NCBI RefSeq assembly: GCF_019443965.1
Contig: NZ_CP040814.1
Span: 2,852,001 to 2,916,000 of the forward strand
Length of the DNA stretch: 64,000 nucleotides
Source of the DNA: Salinibacterium sp. M195
Lineage (GTDB): Bacteria > Actinomycetota > Actinomycetes > Actinomycetales > Microbacteriaceae
Reading direction: 5' to 3'
Position 1 is the stretch's first letter; every line of letters begins with the position of its first letter. This document shows, piece by piece, positions 37,626 through 46,765 of this stretch. Below the pieces are notes generated by a model. It worked only from the letters and a program-made list of their open reading frames with translations. It did no database searches and had not been told where the DNA came from. The position numbers and the translations under genes were made by a program.

Positions 37626-39938
37626 ATGCCCAAAAATCCTACGGTTGCGCCTTCCCGGCGTCGCCAGTGGGGCGCTGAATCGCGCCTCGAACCGCTGCCC
37701 ACCGTTCACCCCGCGCCGAGCGATCGCAAAATCGCGCTCGCTCGCCTAGCAATCGTCGCCACTGTTGTCTTTTGGCTGACCTACGTGATCTACACGATCG
37801 TTCGTCAGTTCATCAACAACGGCACCGAGAGTTTTCGTTTCACCACGGAAGCCATCTCCTACGTCATCGTGGTGACCTTCCTGACGTTCTCGGCGCTCAT
37901 GTACCTGATCGCCCGTCACGGCGCCTTCCAACGTTTTCGCGCGCACGCTCGTGTGCCGCGCGCTGAACTCGACCGTCACTTCGCCGACAATCAGGGCGCC
38001 ATCACCGTGTTGGTGCCTAGCTACAGCGAAGAGCCCGACGTCGTTCGCGCAACCCTCTGGTCAGCGTGCCTCCAGGAGTACCCCAGCCTTCGCGTCGTGC
38101 TCCTGCTCGATGACCCGCCCTTTCCCGATGACCCGGATGCCGCAGCCCAGCTGTCGAAGTCGCGCCAGCTCACCGAAGAGATTCAGCGTGAGCTCGCAGC
38201 GCCCCGCGCACGTTTCGCTGATGCTCTGTCGGTCTTCGAATCACGACTGCGCCAACAACGCCCGATGGGCATCGCTGAGCTCGAGGATCTTGCCGGTCAG
38301 TACCAGTGGGCATCCGCGTGGCTCGAGAACAAGGCAGACAACGAACAGCGCATCGACCACGTTGATGAGTTCTTTGTCACTCAGGTTCTTCAGGGCTTGG
38401 CTGGCGAACTGCAGCTGACGGCCGACGCGTTGGGCGCAGCGCTCGACGAGCACATGGTTCCGCCAGCAACTCGACTGCACGAGCTTTACCGCCGTCTCGC
38501 GCGCACCTTCGATGCTGAGCTGTCGACCTTCGAGCGCAAGCTGTACGCCTCCGTTTCTCACGAAGCAAACAAGGCGATGAACCTCAACGCCTACATCGGC
38601 CTGATGGGTGGCAACTATCGCCCCGAGGAAACTCCCGACGGCACGGTGCTGCGGCCCGTTACCCACGCCGGAGCCGGCGACCTCTCCATTCCCGATTCGG
38701 AATACCTCCTCACCCTCGATGCCGACTCGCTGCTGCTGCGCGACTACTGCCTGCGTCTCGTGTACCTTCTCGAGCAAAAAGACAACGCTCGCGTTGCGGT
38801 AACTCAGACTCCGTACTCGTCATTCCGCGGGGCCAACACCCGCATCGAACGCCTCGCTGGCGCGACGACCGACCTGCAGCACATCCTGCACCAGGGCAAG
38901 TCGTACTACGGCGCCACCTTCTGGGTGGGTGCCAACGCCGTCATCCGCAAGGCTGCTCTGGATGACATTGTCGAGACCGAAACCGAGGGCGGCTTCACCG
39001 TCAAACGATACGTTCAAGACCGCACGGTTATCGAAGACACCGAATCGAGCATCGACCTCGGCACCCACGGTTGGACGCTCGTCAACTACCCCGAGCGCCT
39101 GAGCTACAGCGCCACCCCGCCCGACTTCGGATCCTTGGTCGTTCAGCGCCGACGTTGGGCCAACGGTGGTCTCTTGATCATGCCGAAGCTCATGCGCCAG
39201 ATGCGTGAACGTCGGGCCCGTGGCGAAACGGTGCCGTGGACCGAGTTCTTCCTGCGCGTGAACTACATGACGTCGATTACGTGGGCCAGCTTCGGCCTCG
39301 TCTTCCTCCTCGCCTATCCGTACGACAGCCGACTGCTGAGCCCAGTGGTTCTGCTTGCGGCGGTTCCGTACTTCTTGGCAATGGGAAGCGACCTGCGCTA
39401 CAGCGGCTACAAGTTCAGCGACATTTTCCGCATCTACGGCTTCAACCTGATCCTTCTTCCGGTGAACTTGGCCGGCGTGCTGAAGTCGCTTGAGCAGGCA
39501 ATCACGAGCAAGAAAATTCCGTTCGCTCGCACCCCCAAGGTGCGCAACCGCACGGCAACCCCGCTGCTGTATGTGATTGCACCGCTGATCATCATTGGGT
39601 TCTCCGCCTTCACCTTCTGGCGCGACCTCAATGCCGGCAACTGGGGCAACGCCGCTTTCGCAGCGTTCAACACGATCCTCGCTGGCCTCGCACTCGTCTC
39701 CTACATCGGCATCTGGAATGCGATCGTCGACATCTGGATTGGTGTCACTAGTCCTCTGTTCGTCGAACGCAAACCCAAGAACCAGAAGGCGGAGCCCGAG
39801 CCAGAATCGACCACGCTCGACTGGCGTTCGATCCTCTACTACGGGGATGACAGCGGATCGCACCGCAAGGTGCGCGACTCGATTGTCTTCGCCGAAATGC
39901 TCCCCCCTATTGATGAAACCAGAGAGGTTCGATCATGA
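37626..39938 (+). CDS. Processive family-2 glycosyltransferase with a helical insertion
   Basis: 770 residues from the ATG at 37626, preceded by AAGGGA. Two membrane helices (about 41-62 and 77-97), then the GT-A domain: ITVLVPSYSEEPDVVR (127 on), a 150-residue helical insertion (about 165-318), DAD at 365-367 for the metal-nucleotide sugar, and QRRRW in VVQRRRWANGG, the acceptor motif of processive synthases. Four or more C-terminal membrane helices follow. Related to cellulose, hyaluronan, chitin and poly-GlcNAc synthases; no PilZ domain. Coupled to the GH18/CBM protein by ATGA overlap. The product is likely an exopolysaccharide with a beta-linked hexose or GlcNAc backbone, an inference. 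Confidence 0.9.
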   Translation: MPKNPTVAPSRRRQWGAESRLEPLPTVHPAPSDRKIALARLAIVATVVFWLTYVIYTIVRQFINNGTESFRFTTEAISYVIVVTFLTFSALMYLIARHGAFQRFRAHARVPRAELDRHFADNQGAITVLVPSYSEEPDVVRATLWSACLQEYPSLRVVLLLDDPPFPDDPDAAAQLSKSRQLTEEIQRELAAPRARFADALSVFESRLRQQRPMGIAELEDLAGQYQWASAWLENKADNEQRIDHVDEFFVTQVLQGLAGELQLTADALGAALDEHMVPPATRLHELYRRLARTFDAELSTFERKLYASVSHEANKAMNLNAYIGLMGGNYRPEETPDGTVLRPVTHAGAGDLSIPDSEYLLTLDADSLLLRDYCLRLVYLLEQKDNARVAVTQTPYSSFRGANTRIERLAGATTDLQHILHQGKSYYGATFWVGANAVIRKAALDDIVETETEGGFTVKRYVQDRTVIEDTESSIDLGTHGWTLVNYPERLSYSATPPDFGSLVVQRRRWANGGLLIMPKLMRQMRERRARGETVPWTEFFLRVNYMTSITWASFGLVFLLAYPYDSRLLSPVVLLAAVPYFLAMGSDLRYSGYKFSDIFRIYGFNLILLPVNLAGVLKSLEQAITSKKIPFARTPKVRNRTATPLLYVIAPLIIIGFSAFTFWRDLNAGNWGNAAFAAFNTILAGLALVSYIGIWNAIVDIWIGVTSPLFVERKPKNQKAEPEPESTTLDWRSILYYGDDSGSHRKVRDSIVFAEMLPPIDETREVRS

Positions 39939-41530
39939 GTTCAGCTACCCGTCGTCTTTCCTTCTGGCGACTCGTTATTGCAGCGATTGTGGCTGTCGCC
40001 GTTGCTGCTGGCGGCCTGTTCGCCTACCAAGCATGGGCATCCAACCAAGCGGCACCAGCCCCCGACCCGTGGTTCGCCGCCTACGTGGATGTCACGGCAA
40101 CGCCAAGCTACGAGTTCGAATCCGCGACCTCAGACAGCGGTAAAGAGGTCATGCTCTCGTTCATCGTCGCCGCGACCGATGACGCATGCACCCCCACCTG
40201 GGGCACCGCCTACACAATGGATGAGGCAGCAGTATCGCTCGACCTCGATCGCCGCATCGCACGCTTGCAACAGCAGGGTGGGGATGTCGGGGTATCGTTC
40301 GGCGGACTGCTGAACGACGAGATCGCAACATCCTGCACCGATCACGACAGCCTCGTTGAGGCCTACAGCTCGGTGATTGACCGCTACGCCTCCACCACGA
40401 TCGACCTCGACATTGAGGGCGAGAACCTCAGCGATACCGCTGCCGGTGAACGTCGCGCCGCCGCCATTGCTGACCTGCAGCAGTCGCGCCGCTCTGCTGG
40501 CGAAGACCTCGCCGTCTGGCTCACACTGCCCGCTGCCACCTTCGGCCTCACCGAAGATGGCACCACAGCAGTCGCGCAAATGTTGGATGCCGGCGTAGAC
40601 GTCTCCGGTGTCAACATCATGACGATGAACTTCGGTCAGAGCTTGACCGACGGCGAGACCAGCGGTGATGCCGCGATTCGTGCCCTTCAGGAGACCCACC
40701 GTCAGCTCGGCATCCTTTATGACCAAGCGGGAATCGAACTGACGGAGGCCACGCTCTGGACGAAACTCGGCGCGACCCCGATGATCGGCCAGAACGACAT
40801 CGAAGAAGAAGTCTTCACCATGAAAGACGCCACCACGCTCAACGAGTTCGCGACGGAACAAGGAATCCGCCGCATGTCGATGTGGTCGCTCAACCGCGAC
40901 ACGACCTGTGGCCCTAACTATGCCGACGTCACTCGCGTCTCGGATGCGTGCAGTGGCGTGGATCAAGGCGACCTCTTCTTCGCTGATCTGCTGGCAGAAA
41001 ACTTCGACGGCCACCTCGCAAACTCTGCCAAAACCATCACCACCGAAGAGCCGTCTGATCCTTCGGACTTCGTCGACGATCCGGCCACCAGCCCGTACCC
41101 CATCTGGCAAGAAGACGCCAGCTACCTTGCCGGCGCCAAGGTCGTGTTGCACCGCAACGTGTACCAGGCTAAGTGGTGGACGCGCGGAGACCTGCCCGAC
41201 AACCCAGTGCTCAATTCGTGGGAGACCCCGTGGACGCTTGTCGGGCCCGTTCTTGAAGGCGAGACCCCGGTAGAAGTTCCGACGGTACCTGAGGGCACCT
41301 ACCCGAACTGGGATGGCGCTTCAACGTACGAAGAAGAGGACCGCGTTCTCTTCGATGGTGTTCCCTACGAAGCCAAATGGTGGACCCAGGGCGACAGCCC
41401 GGCAGCGTTCTCGTCTGATCCCGACGGATCACCGTGGAGCCCGCTCACCACCGAAGAAGTCACAGCAATCGCCGACTCCAGCACGACTGATGAGTCGACG
41501 GCACTAGCTCCAGCCAGCACGGAACGTTAA
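39935..41530 (+). CDS. GH18 chitinase-like protein with two CBM5/12-like repeats
   Basis: 531 residues. N-terminal membrane helix or signal anchor (about 12-32). GH18 active-site strand IDLDIEGE with Asp157, Asp159 and catalytic Glu161; further barrel strands in VSGVNIMTMNF and RRMSMWSLNRD. Two repeats near the C-terminus, about 45 residues each, share YPxW, AKWWT and PW, the pattern of chitin-binding domains CBM5/12. Secreted or cell-attached enzyme that binds and cuts beta-1,4-GlcNAc-type polymers. Co-translated with the glycosyltransferase, so it may trim or release the polymer made by it rather than feed on chitin. Confidence 0.92.
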   Translation: MSSATRRLSFWRLVIAAIVAVAVAAGGLFAYQAWASNQAAPAPDPWFAAYVDVTATPSYEFESATSDSGKEVMLSFIVAATDDACTPTWGTAYTMDEAAVSLDLDRRIARLQQQGGDVGVSFGGLLNDEIATSCTDHDSLVEAYSSVIDRYASTTIDLDIEGENLSDTAAGERRAAAIADLQQSRRSAGEDLAVWLTLPAATFGLTEDGTTAVAQMLDAGVDVSGVNIMTMNFGQSLTDGETSGDAAIRALQETHRQLGILYDQAGIELTEATLWTKLGATPMIGQNDIEEEVFTMKDATTLNEFATEQGIRRMSMWSLNRDTTCGPNYADVTRVSDACSGVDQGDLFFADLLAENFDGHLANSAKTITTEEPSDPSDFVDDPATSPYPIWQEDASYLAGAKVVLHRNVYQAKWWTRGDLPDNPVLNSWETPWTLVGPVLEGETPVEVPTVPEGTYPNWDGASTYEEEDRVLFDGVPYEAKWWTQGDSPAAFSSDPDGSPWSPLTTEEVTAIADSSTTDESTALAPASTER

Positions 41531-41564
41531 GATTTCGCGTTCCGTGACCGGGTGGTTACGGGAG

Positions 41565-41597
41565 GCAGGCGGCGGGAATCGGGTTCCCGCCGTCTGC
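41565..41597. terminator. Bidirectional terminator between the GH18 gene and the Opp operon
   Basis: A 14-bp GC-rich stem (41565-41578 with 41584-41597, one G-U) and five-base loop in the 82-bp gap between two convergent genes. A short TAAATTT follows on the plus strand. Confidence 0.7.
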
Positions 41598-41612
41598 TAA
41601 ATTTCCGTCCTG

Positions 41613-43286
41613 CTAAGACGCACGGCCTTCACGCTCGCTGCGACGCTGACGCTGCTTTTCGGGATCCGGCAACGGTACGGCAGCAATAAGCCGTTGAGTG
41701 TACGGATCCTTGGGGCTCCGCAGCACCTCGTCGCGTGTGCCCTGCTCCACAATTTTTCCGCGATGCATAACCGCAATACGGTCAGCCAATATATCGATGA
41801 CCGCGAGGTCGTGAGAAACGAAGAGGCAGGCAAAGCCCAGCTCGCGCTGAAGCTCTTGGAAGAGTTCGAGAACTTTCGCCTGAACCGAAACGTCGAGTGC
41901 GGAGGTTGGCTCGTCTGCGACCAATAGTTTGGGACTCAGCGCAAGCGCCCTGGCGATGCCCACACGCTGACGCTGACCACCTGAGAGTTCGTGGGGGTAA
42001 CGGTTGCGCATGTGGGCAGAGAGCTGCACGCGGTCGAGCAACATACTGACCCGAGCTTCTTCATCTTTACGAGTGAAGCCACCAACAAGCCGCAGTGGCT
42101 CGCCGATGCTCTCGCCGATGGGCATACGCGGGTTCAACGACGAACCCGGGTCTTGGAACACGATGCCGATCTCACGGCGCACAAGGCGCAAATCACGTTT
42201 GGAGATGCCGACCATGTTGGTGCCCACGATGTCGAGGGTTCCCTCAACTGCGGGAAGCAGCCCAACAACGGCTCGACCGATTGTCGTTTTTCCTGACCCA
42301 GACTCTCCAACAAGGCCCAAGACTTCGCCTTGACGGATCGTGAAGTTCACGTCTTCGGCAGCCCGGAATGCCGGCACACGGCCACGTTTCGGGTATTCGA
42401 TCGCGACACCCGTCATCGTGAGCACGACTTCGCGGTCGTCCTTCGAGGCCGAGGCCTCACCAGCGGAGCCGAGGTGCGGCACAGCGGCCAGCAATGCCTG
42501 AGTGTAAGGATGCGTCGCTCCGGCGAACAGCGACTCTGCCGTTCCCGTCTCGACAACTTCGCCATCCTTCATCACCATCACGCGGTCAGCGAGGTCAGCA
42601 ACAACGCCCATGTCGTGGGTGATGAGAACGATGGCGCTGTCAAGCTTCGAACGCAGGTGATGCAGCAATTCAAGAATTTCTGCCTGAACGGTGACGTCGA
42701 GTGCCGTCGTCGGCTCGTCCGCGATGAGAACCCTCGGTTCGCACGAAATCGACTGGGCGATCATGGCGCGCTGTCGTTGTCCACCAGACAACTGGTGGGG
42801 GTAGGAATCGAAAGCCTTCTGAGGATCAGGAAGTTCAACCATCGCGAGCAGCTCGAGCGCACGCTTGCGGGCATCCACCCGAAGCATTCCCGGGTTGTGC
42901 ACCTGCAGAGCTTCAACGATCTGAAAACCGATGGTGTAGACCGGGTTCAAGGCGGTCATCGGCTCTTGGAAAATAACGGCGATCCCGCTGCCGCGAAGTT
43001 GACGAAGGCGGTGCTGTGATGCGCCAACGAGTTCTTCACCGGCGAGCTTCACGCTGCCCGAAATGCGGCCGTTCTCGGGGAGAAGGCCGAGAAGCCCCAT
43101 CGCGCTCGTGCTCTTACCTGAACCCGATTCGCCCACGATTGCGAGTACCTCGCCAGCCTGAAGCGTGTAGCTCACATCCTTGGCGGCAGTGACCCATTCG
43201 CCTTCGACCCAGAACTCGACGCCGAGGTTCGTGACCTCGATTGCCGGAGCTTTCGTCGTTGTCCCAATAGTTGATGTCTCAGTCAT
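41613..43286 (-). CDS. Oligopeptide ABC ATPase, fused OppD-OppF type
   Basis: 557 residues from the ATG at 43286. Two nucleotide-binding domains: Walker A GESGSGKST and signature LSGGQRQRAM in the first, Walker A GESGSGKTT and LSGGQRQRVG in the second; both Walker B sites read ADEPT.ALD. Each is followed by the peptide-transporter extension (ATHPYTQALL and SPKDPYTQRL). Powers the permeases at 43978 and 45099. It is separated from them by the PH-like gene on the opposite strand, so it has its own promoter despite serving the same transporter. Confidence 0.93.
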   Translation of the reverse strand: MTETSTIGTTTKAPAIEVTNLGVEFWVEGEWVTAAKDVSYTLQAGEVLAIVGESGSGKSTSAMGLLGLLPENGRISGSVKLAGEELVGASQHRLRQLRGSGIAVIFQEPMTALNPVYTIGFQIVEALQVHNPGMLRVDARKRALELLAMVELPDPQKAFDSYPHQLSGGQRQRAMIAQSISCEPRVLIADEPTTALDVTVQAEILELLHHLRSKLDSAIVLITHDMGVVADLADRVMVMKDGEVVETGTAESLFAGATHPYTQALLAAVPHLGSAGEASASKDDREVVLTMTGVAIEYPKRGRVPAFRAAEDVNFTIRQGEVLGLVGESGSGKTTIGRAVVGLLPAVEGTLDIVGTNMVGISKRDLRLVRREIGIVFQDPGSSLNPRMPIGESIGEPLRLVGGFTRKDEEARVSMLLDRVQLSAHMRNRYPHELSGGQRQRVGIARALALSPKLLVADEPTSALDVSVQAKVLELFQELQRELGFACLFVSHDLAVIDILADRIAVMHRGKIVEQGTRDEVLRSPKDPYTQRLIAAVPLPDPEKQRQRRSEREGRAS

Positions 43287-43339
43287 GAGGAGATTCGCCT
43301 TTCGCCCTGAATACGGTGCGCTCGTGGGAACATAGTTCC

Positions 43340-43948
43340 GTGTCGCCAAACTTCACCCTGCACTCGCGATTCGGGCGCGTACTTTCCATCGTCGTTATTG
43401 CTGCGTGCGCTATCGCACTCGTCGTCACGACTGTTCAAGGTCGCTGGCTGGATGCTCTGCAGGTGCTTCCCGTGCTCGGTCTCGTTTCGCTGCTGACCTG
43501 GGCGATGTTTTGGCGCCCCGCCGTACTCATCACCGCTGCCGGCGTTACGCTGCGCAATGTTCTGCGCACCGTCGAGGTGGCGTGGCCCGAGATTCGCCGC
43601 ATCGACACTAAATACGCGCTCACCCTTGAGACCCCACACGGCACGGTCACAGCGTGGGCTGCTCCCGCTCCCGGCCGACACTCGGTGTTCACGGCGGTGC
43701 GCCAAGATGGCGCTAACCTGCCCGAGTCGAGCTACTTGGCCGGCACGGTGCGACCCGGCGATCTGATTACATCCGATTCGGGCCAGGCCGCGCACATCAT
43801 CCGCAGTCACTGGGAGAAGTTGCGAGACGACGGACACTTGGATGCCGCGACTAGCGAATTCACGAAGCTGCGCGTCACGTGGCACTTCCGCACGATCGCG
43901 GCTGTCGCCGTGCTGATCGTGGCGGTGCTGCTCACCACCCTCAGCTAG
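43340..43948 (+). CDS. Membrane-anchored PH-domain-like protein
   Basis: 202 residues from the GTG at 43340 (a GTG at 43316 is possible). Two closely spaced N-terminal helices (about 12-30 and 36-55), a beta-rich middle with VLITAAGVTLRNVLRTVEVAWPEIRRI, which is the bacterial PH/DUF2581 pattern, and a C-terminal helix (AAVAVLIVAVLLTTL). Inserted on the opposite strand between the Opp ATPase and permease genes. Common in actinobacteria, role unknown. Confidence 0.8.
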   Translation: MSPNFTLHSRFGRVLSIVVIAACAIALVVTTVQGRWLDALQVLPVLGLVSLLTWAMFWRPAVLITAAGVTLRNVLRTVEVAWPEIRRIDTKYALTLETPHGTVTAWAAPAPGRHSVFTAVRQDGANLPESSYLAGTVRPGDLITSDSGQAAHIIRSHWEKLRDDGHLDAATSEFTKLRVTWHFRTIAAVAVLIVAVLLTTLS

Positions 43949-43977
43949 CTCACGCTTCTCCGCTAGGGTCGACGCCC

Positions 43978-45096
43978 TCATCTGTTAGCAGTTTCGTCGC
44001 CGGGGCGTGCGCCCGGTGCGTAGCTCTTGACGAACCGAACAACCTGCGAGCCGATGCCATTTTGCGACGGCACGCGCTTCTGGCGCGGATCGAAAGCATC
44101 GCGCAGCCCGTCACCAATGAAGTTGATGCACAGCGCGATCACGACGATAAAGAGACCGGGCCACCAGAAGAGCCACGGGCGCGTCTTGAACGCTTCGTTG
44201 TACTCACTGATGATCTGTCCGAGCGAGATATCAGGGTTGGTGATACCGAAGCCGAGGAAGCTCAGCGAGGTCTCGAGAAGGATCACGGCGCTCATAAGCA
44301 GCGTCGCGCTCACGACAATCACACCAACGGTGTTCGGCAAGATGTGACGGAAGATTATGCGGAAGTCGCTCGCCCCGGCTACGCGAGCGGCGTCAACGAA
44401 CTCGCGTTCACGCAAGCTCAAGAACTCGGCTCGCACTAGTCGCGCCATCCCCGTCCACGCGATAAGGCCGATCATGCCAGCGAGCAGGAACGCATCGCCA
44501 CCGATCGTGCGACCCAGAACAGCACCAAGCACGAGCAGCGGGATGATGATGATCACGTCAGTGATGCGCATGATGAGCTGGTCGACCCACCCGCGGTAGT
44601 ACCCAGCGAGTGCACCAAGCACGACGCCGATGAACGTCGAGATAATGCCAACGATAAAGACAACGTTGAGCGACTGCTGCATTCCGCGCATTACACGAGC
44701 GAAGACATCCTTACCGGTGTTGTCTTGGCCGAAGGGATGCTCGCCAAAGCTGAGTGGCCACCACGTGAAGGTTGGGGCACCGCCGGGCAGCAGAATGTCG
44801 TAGCGTTCCCACCAAGTCGACGTCCACCACCCGGGGATGCGAATGCCATCGATGATCAGCCTGCTTGACTCGGAGTCAGGCACAAGCTTTCCGGTTCCGC
44901 CAAAAACGGTGCCAACAGACGTGAACGCGAGCAGCACAAGGAACAGCAAAACGAAGACCGAAATGACCGCGCCGCGGTGGTGCAGGAAGCGACGACGAAC
45001 GATCGCACCTTGGCTAAGGCCGACTGTTGCCCGTTGCTCGATGCTGAGTTCTTGGCCCGCCGACTGGTCGTCGACTGAAGGAGTCTTATCGGTCAT
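43978..45096 (-). CDS. Oligopeptide ABC permease, OppC/DppC type
   Basis: 372 residues, longer than the DppC at 1729 because of a 40-residue cytoplasmic N-terminus and a longer first external loop. Family motifs are HPFGQDNTGKDVFARV (residues about 120-135), the EAA loop FVDAARVAGASDFRII, and FIGDGLRDAFDPRQ at the C-terminus. Two bases separate its start from the OppB stop. Ends 29 bases from the PH-like gene on the other strand. Confidence 0.93.
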   Translation of the reverse strand: MTDKTPSVDDQSAGQELSIEQRATVGLSQGAIVRRRFLHHRGAVISVFVLLFLVLLAFTSVGTVFGGTGKLVPDSESSRLIIDGIRIPGWWTSTWWERYDILLPGGAPTFTWWPLSFGEHPFGQDNTGKDVFARVMRGMQQSLNVVFIVGIISTFIGVVLGALAGYYRGWVDQLIMRITDVIIIIPLLVLGAVLGRTIGGDAFLLAGMIGLIAWTGMARLVRAEFLSLREREFVDAARVAGASDFRIIFRHILPNTVGVIVVSATLLMSAVILLETSLSFLGFGITNPDISLGQIISEYNEAFKTRPWLFWWPGLFIVVIALCINFIGDGLRDAFDPRQKRVPSQNGIGSQVVRFVKSYAPGARPGDETANR

Positions 45097-45098
45097 GA

Positions 45099-46643
45099 TC
45101 AGCTCACCCGAATTCTGGGGTCGAGTGCCGAGTACAAAATATCGGCGAATACGTTAAAGAGAACGGCGAGCACACCAGTGACAAGGAAGAATCCCATCAC
45201 GAGGTTCACGTCTGTCTTATTGAGCCCCTCATTGAAGAGGGATCCCATCGCCTGCCAGGCGAAGACTCTTTCAGTAATCACAGCACCACCGATCACCGCC
45301 CCGAAGTCGAGCGCGATGATCGTCGCGATCGGAATCATGGCATTGCGGAAAGCGTGACGCATCACGACAGTGCGCTCGCCAAGTCCCTTGGCGCGTGCGG
45401 TGCGCACATAGTCCTGGTTCATGACGTCCAAGAGGCTGGCTCGGGCGTAGCGCGTGTAGGCCGCAAGCGAGATGATCATGAGCGCAATGGTCGGAAGCAT
45501 CATGTGCGTCAGCGAGTCGAGCATGTTGAGCCACGTGTCATCCACGCGTCTGATCGCTGGCGTCGAGGCGCCAATGGTCGCGATCACACCGTTGCTGAGC
45601 GGAATGCGCTCAACATATTCGCCCCAACGCAAGAACATCTGCTCGAGAACGAACGGGATGACGGTGAGGCCACCAACAATTCCGGCAGTTCGTGCGACAA
45701 CAGCCTTCGAATCGCCACCCACCAGAAGCCCGGTAACGACTCCGATCCCTGCCATGACGACGGTCACGAGCAGAACGGTCCACCCGGAGTTCAGATAGAA
45801 GAACAAGAACTGCATCGGATACCAGAGTGCGAGGGTGAGGCCAATAACGATGCTGACGGCCACTACGGCACGACGGTGCTGGAATCCGGTGGAGGTGAAG
45901 AGCACGATGGCAGCTATCGCGATGGTGAGCAGCGCGACACCGATGAAGCCGATCGAGGGGTTCGAGAACCATTTGGTCACGTCGAGCAGGAAGAGCATCA
46001 CGCCTACACCGCCTCCGACGCCAACAAAGGAGATGACCCGCGTTCGCAATTCTCCGCCGACGATGGAGGACGCTATGAAGCCCATCACGAGCCCTATCAC
46101 GAGCATCGACCACCACGGTATCGATGGATTACCGAGGAACTCGTTGAAGCGAATGGCGCCGAACTCCTTGAGGAGCACCGCCACCCAAAAAATGGGGAGA
46201 GAGTAAAAGACGAAAGTAAGAAATGTGACCACGTAGTCGTAACCGCTGTACTGACGAAGCGCGGTGGTCATTCCGATGGCGACACCGATGACGATCGCGA
46301 GAATTGTCGCAGCCATCACCAGTTGAAGAGTGGAGCCGAGCGCACCGCCGATGGCCTCGAGAACGGGCTGTTCGCCGCGGGCAACCGAAATTCCTAGGTC
46401 ACATTGACCGATGAAACAGGCACCGACGCCGCCAAGCCACGAGAAGTAACGCAGCACTGGTGGCTGGTCGAGATTGAGGACACTACTCAAATACGCGATC
46501 TTGTCTTGAGCATTGGGGTCGCGGCTGCCCCGAAGCTCACGGAGCGGATCACCTGACCCTGCAGTGAGTATGTAGACGATAAACGAAGCCACGAGCAGTA
46601 CAAGAATGGTGGCTACGAGGCGTCTGGTGACAAAGGTCAACAC
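45099..46643 (-). CDS. Oligopeptide ABC permease, OppB/DppB type, with a large membrane insertion
   Basis: 514 residues, about 200 more than a normal DppB. Residues 1-170 and 340-514 match the family (ending in the EAA loop DYVRTARAKGLGERTVVMRH and ALDPRIRV). Between them, about 172-340, lies a block with four or five extra predicted helices containing FQHRRAVVAVSIVIGLT and a Gly-rich stretch. Long DppB variants occur in actinobacteria to my recollection, so this is probably a lineage feature and not an assembly artefact; no frame break is seen. Confidence 0.9.
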   Translation of the reverse strand: MLTFVTRRLVATILVLLVASFIVYILTAGSGDPLRELRGSRDPNAQDKIAYLSSVLNLDQPPVLRYFSWLGGVGACFIGQCDLGISVARGEQPVLEAIGGALGSTLQLVMAATILAIVIGVAIGMTTALRQYSGYDYVVTFLTFVFYSLPIFWVAVLLKEFGAIRFNEFLGNPSIPWWSMLVIGLVMGFIASSIVGGELRTRVISFVGVGGGVGVMLFLLDVTKWFSNPSIGFIGVALLTIAIAAIVLFTSTGFQHRRAVVAVSIVIGLTLALWYPMQFLFFYLNSGWTVLLVTVVMAGIGVVTGLLVGGDSKAVVARTAGIVGGLTVIPFVLEQMFLRWGEYVERIPLSNGVIATIGASTPAIRRVDDTWLNMLDSLTHMMLPTIALMIISLAAYTRYARASLLDVMNQDYVRTARAKGLGERTVVMRHAFRNAMIPIATIIALDFGAVIGGAVITERVFAWQAMGSLFNEGLNKTDVNLVMGFFLVTGVLAVLFNVFADILYSALDPRIRVS

Positions 46644-46713
46644 CGGTGATCCTCATTTCGGGGCAAAGCAGAGCGGAACAGAGACAGCGCCGTCGTGGCG
46701 GCAAAAACGTGGC

Positions 46714-46750
46714 GCAAGTGAGCCGGGCGCATAACGCCCGGCTCACTTGC
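46714..46750 (-). promoter_or_regulatory. 16-bp hairpin between binding protein and permease of the Opp operon
   Basis: 46714-46729 and 46735-46750 form a perfect GC-rich stem with a five-base loop, 15 bases behind the binding-protein stop. Reading the minus strand, GTTTTTG follows eight bases later, so it can act as a partial intrinsic terminator that lowers permease transcription. Confidence 0.78.
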
Positions 46751-46765
46751 TATGTCGCTACCGAG

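Noticed and set aside
38820-39863. 347-codon open frame antisense to the glycosyltransferase gene
   Set aside because: Sense strand has clear glycosyltransferase motifs; the antisense product is low-complexity and charged without recognisable domains.
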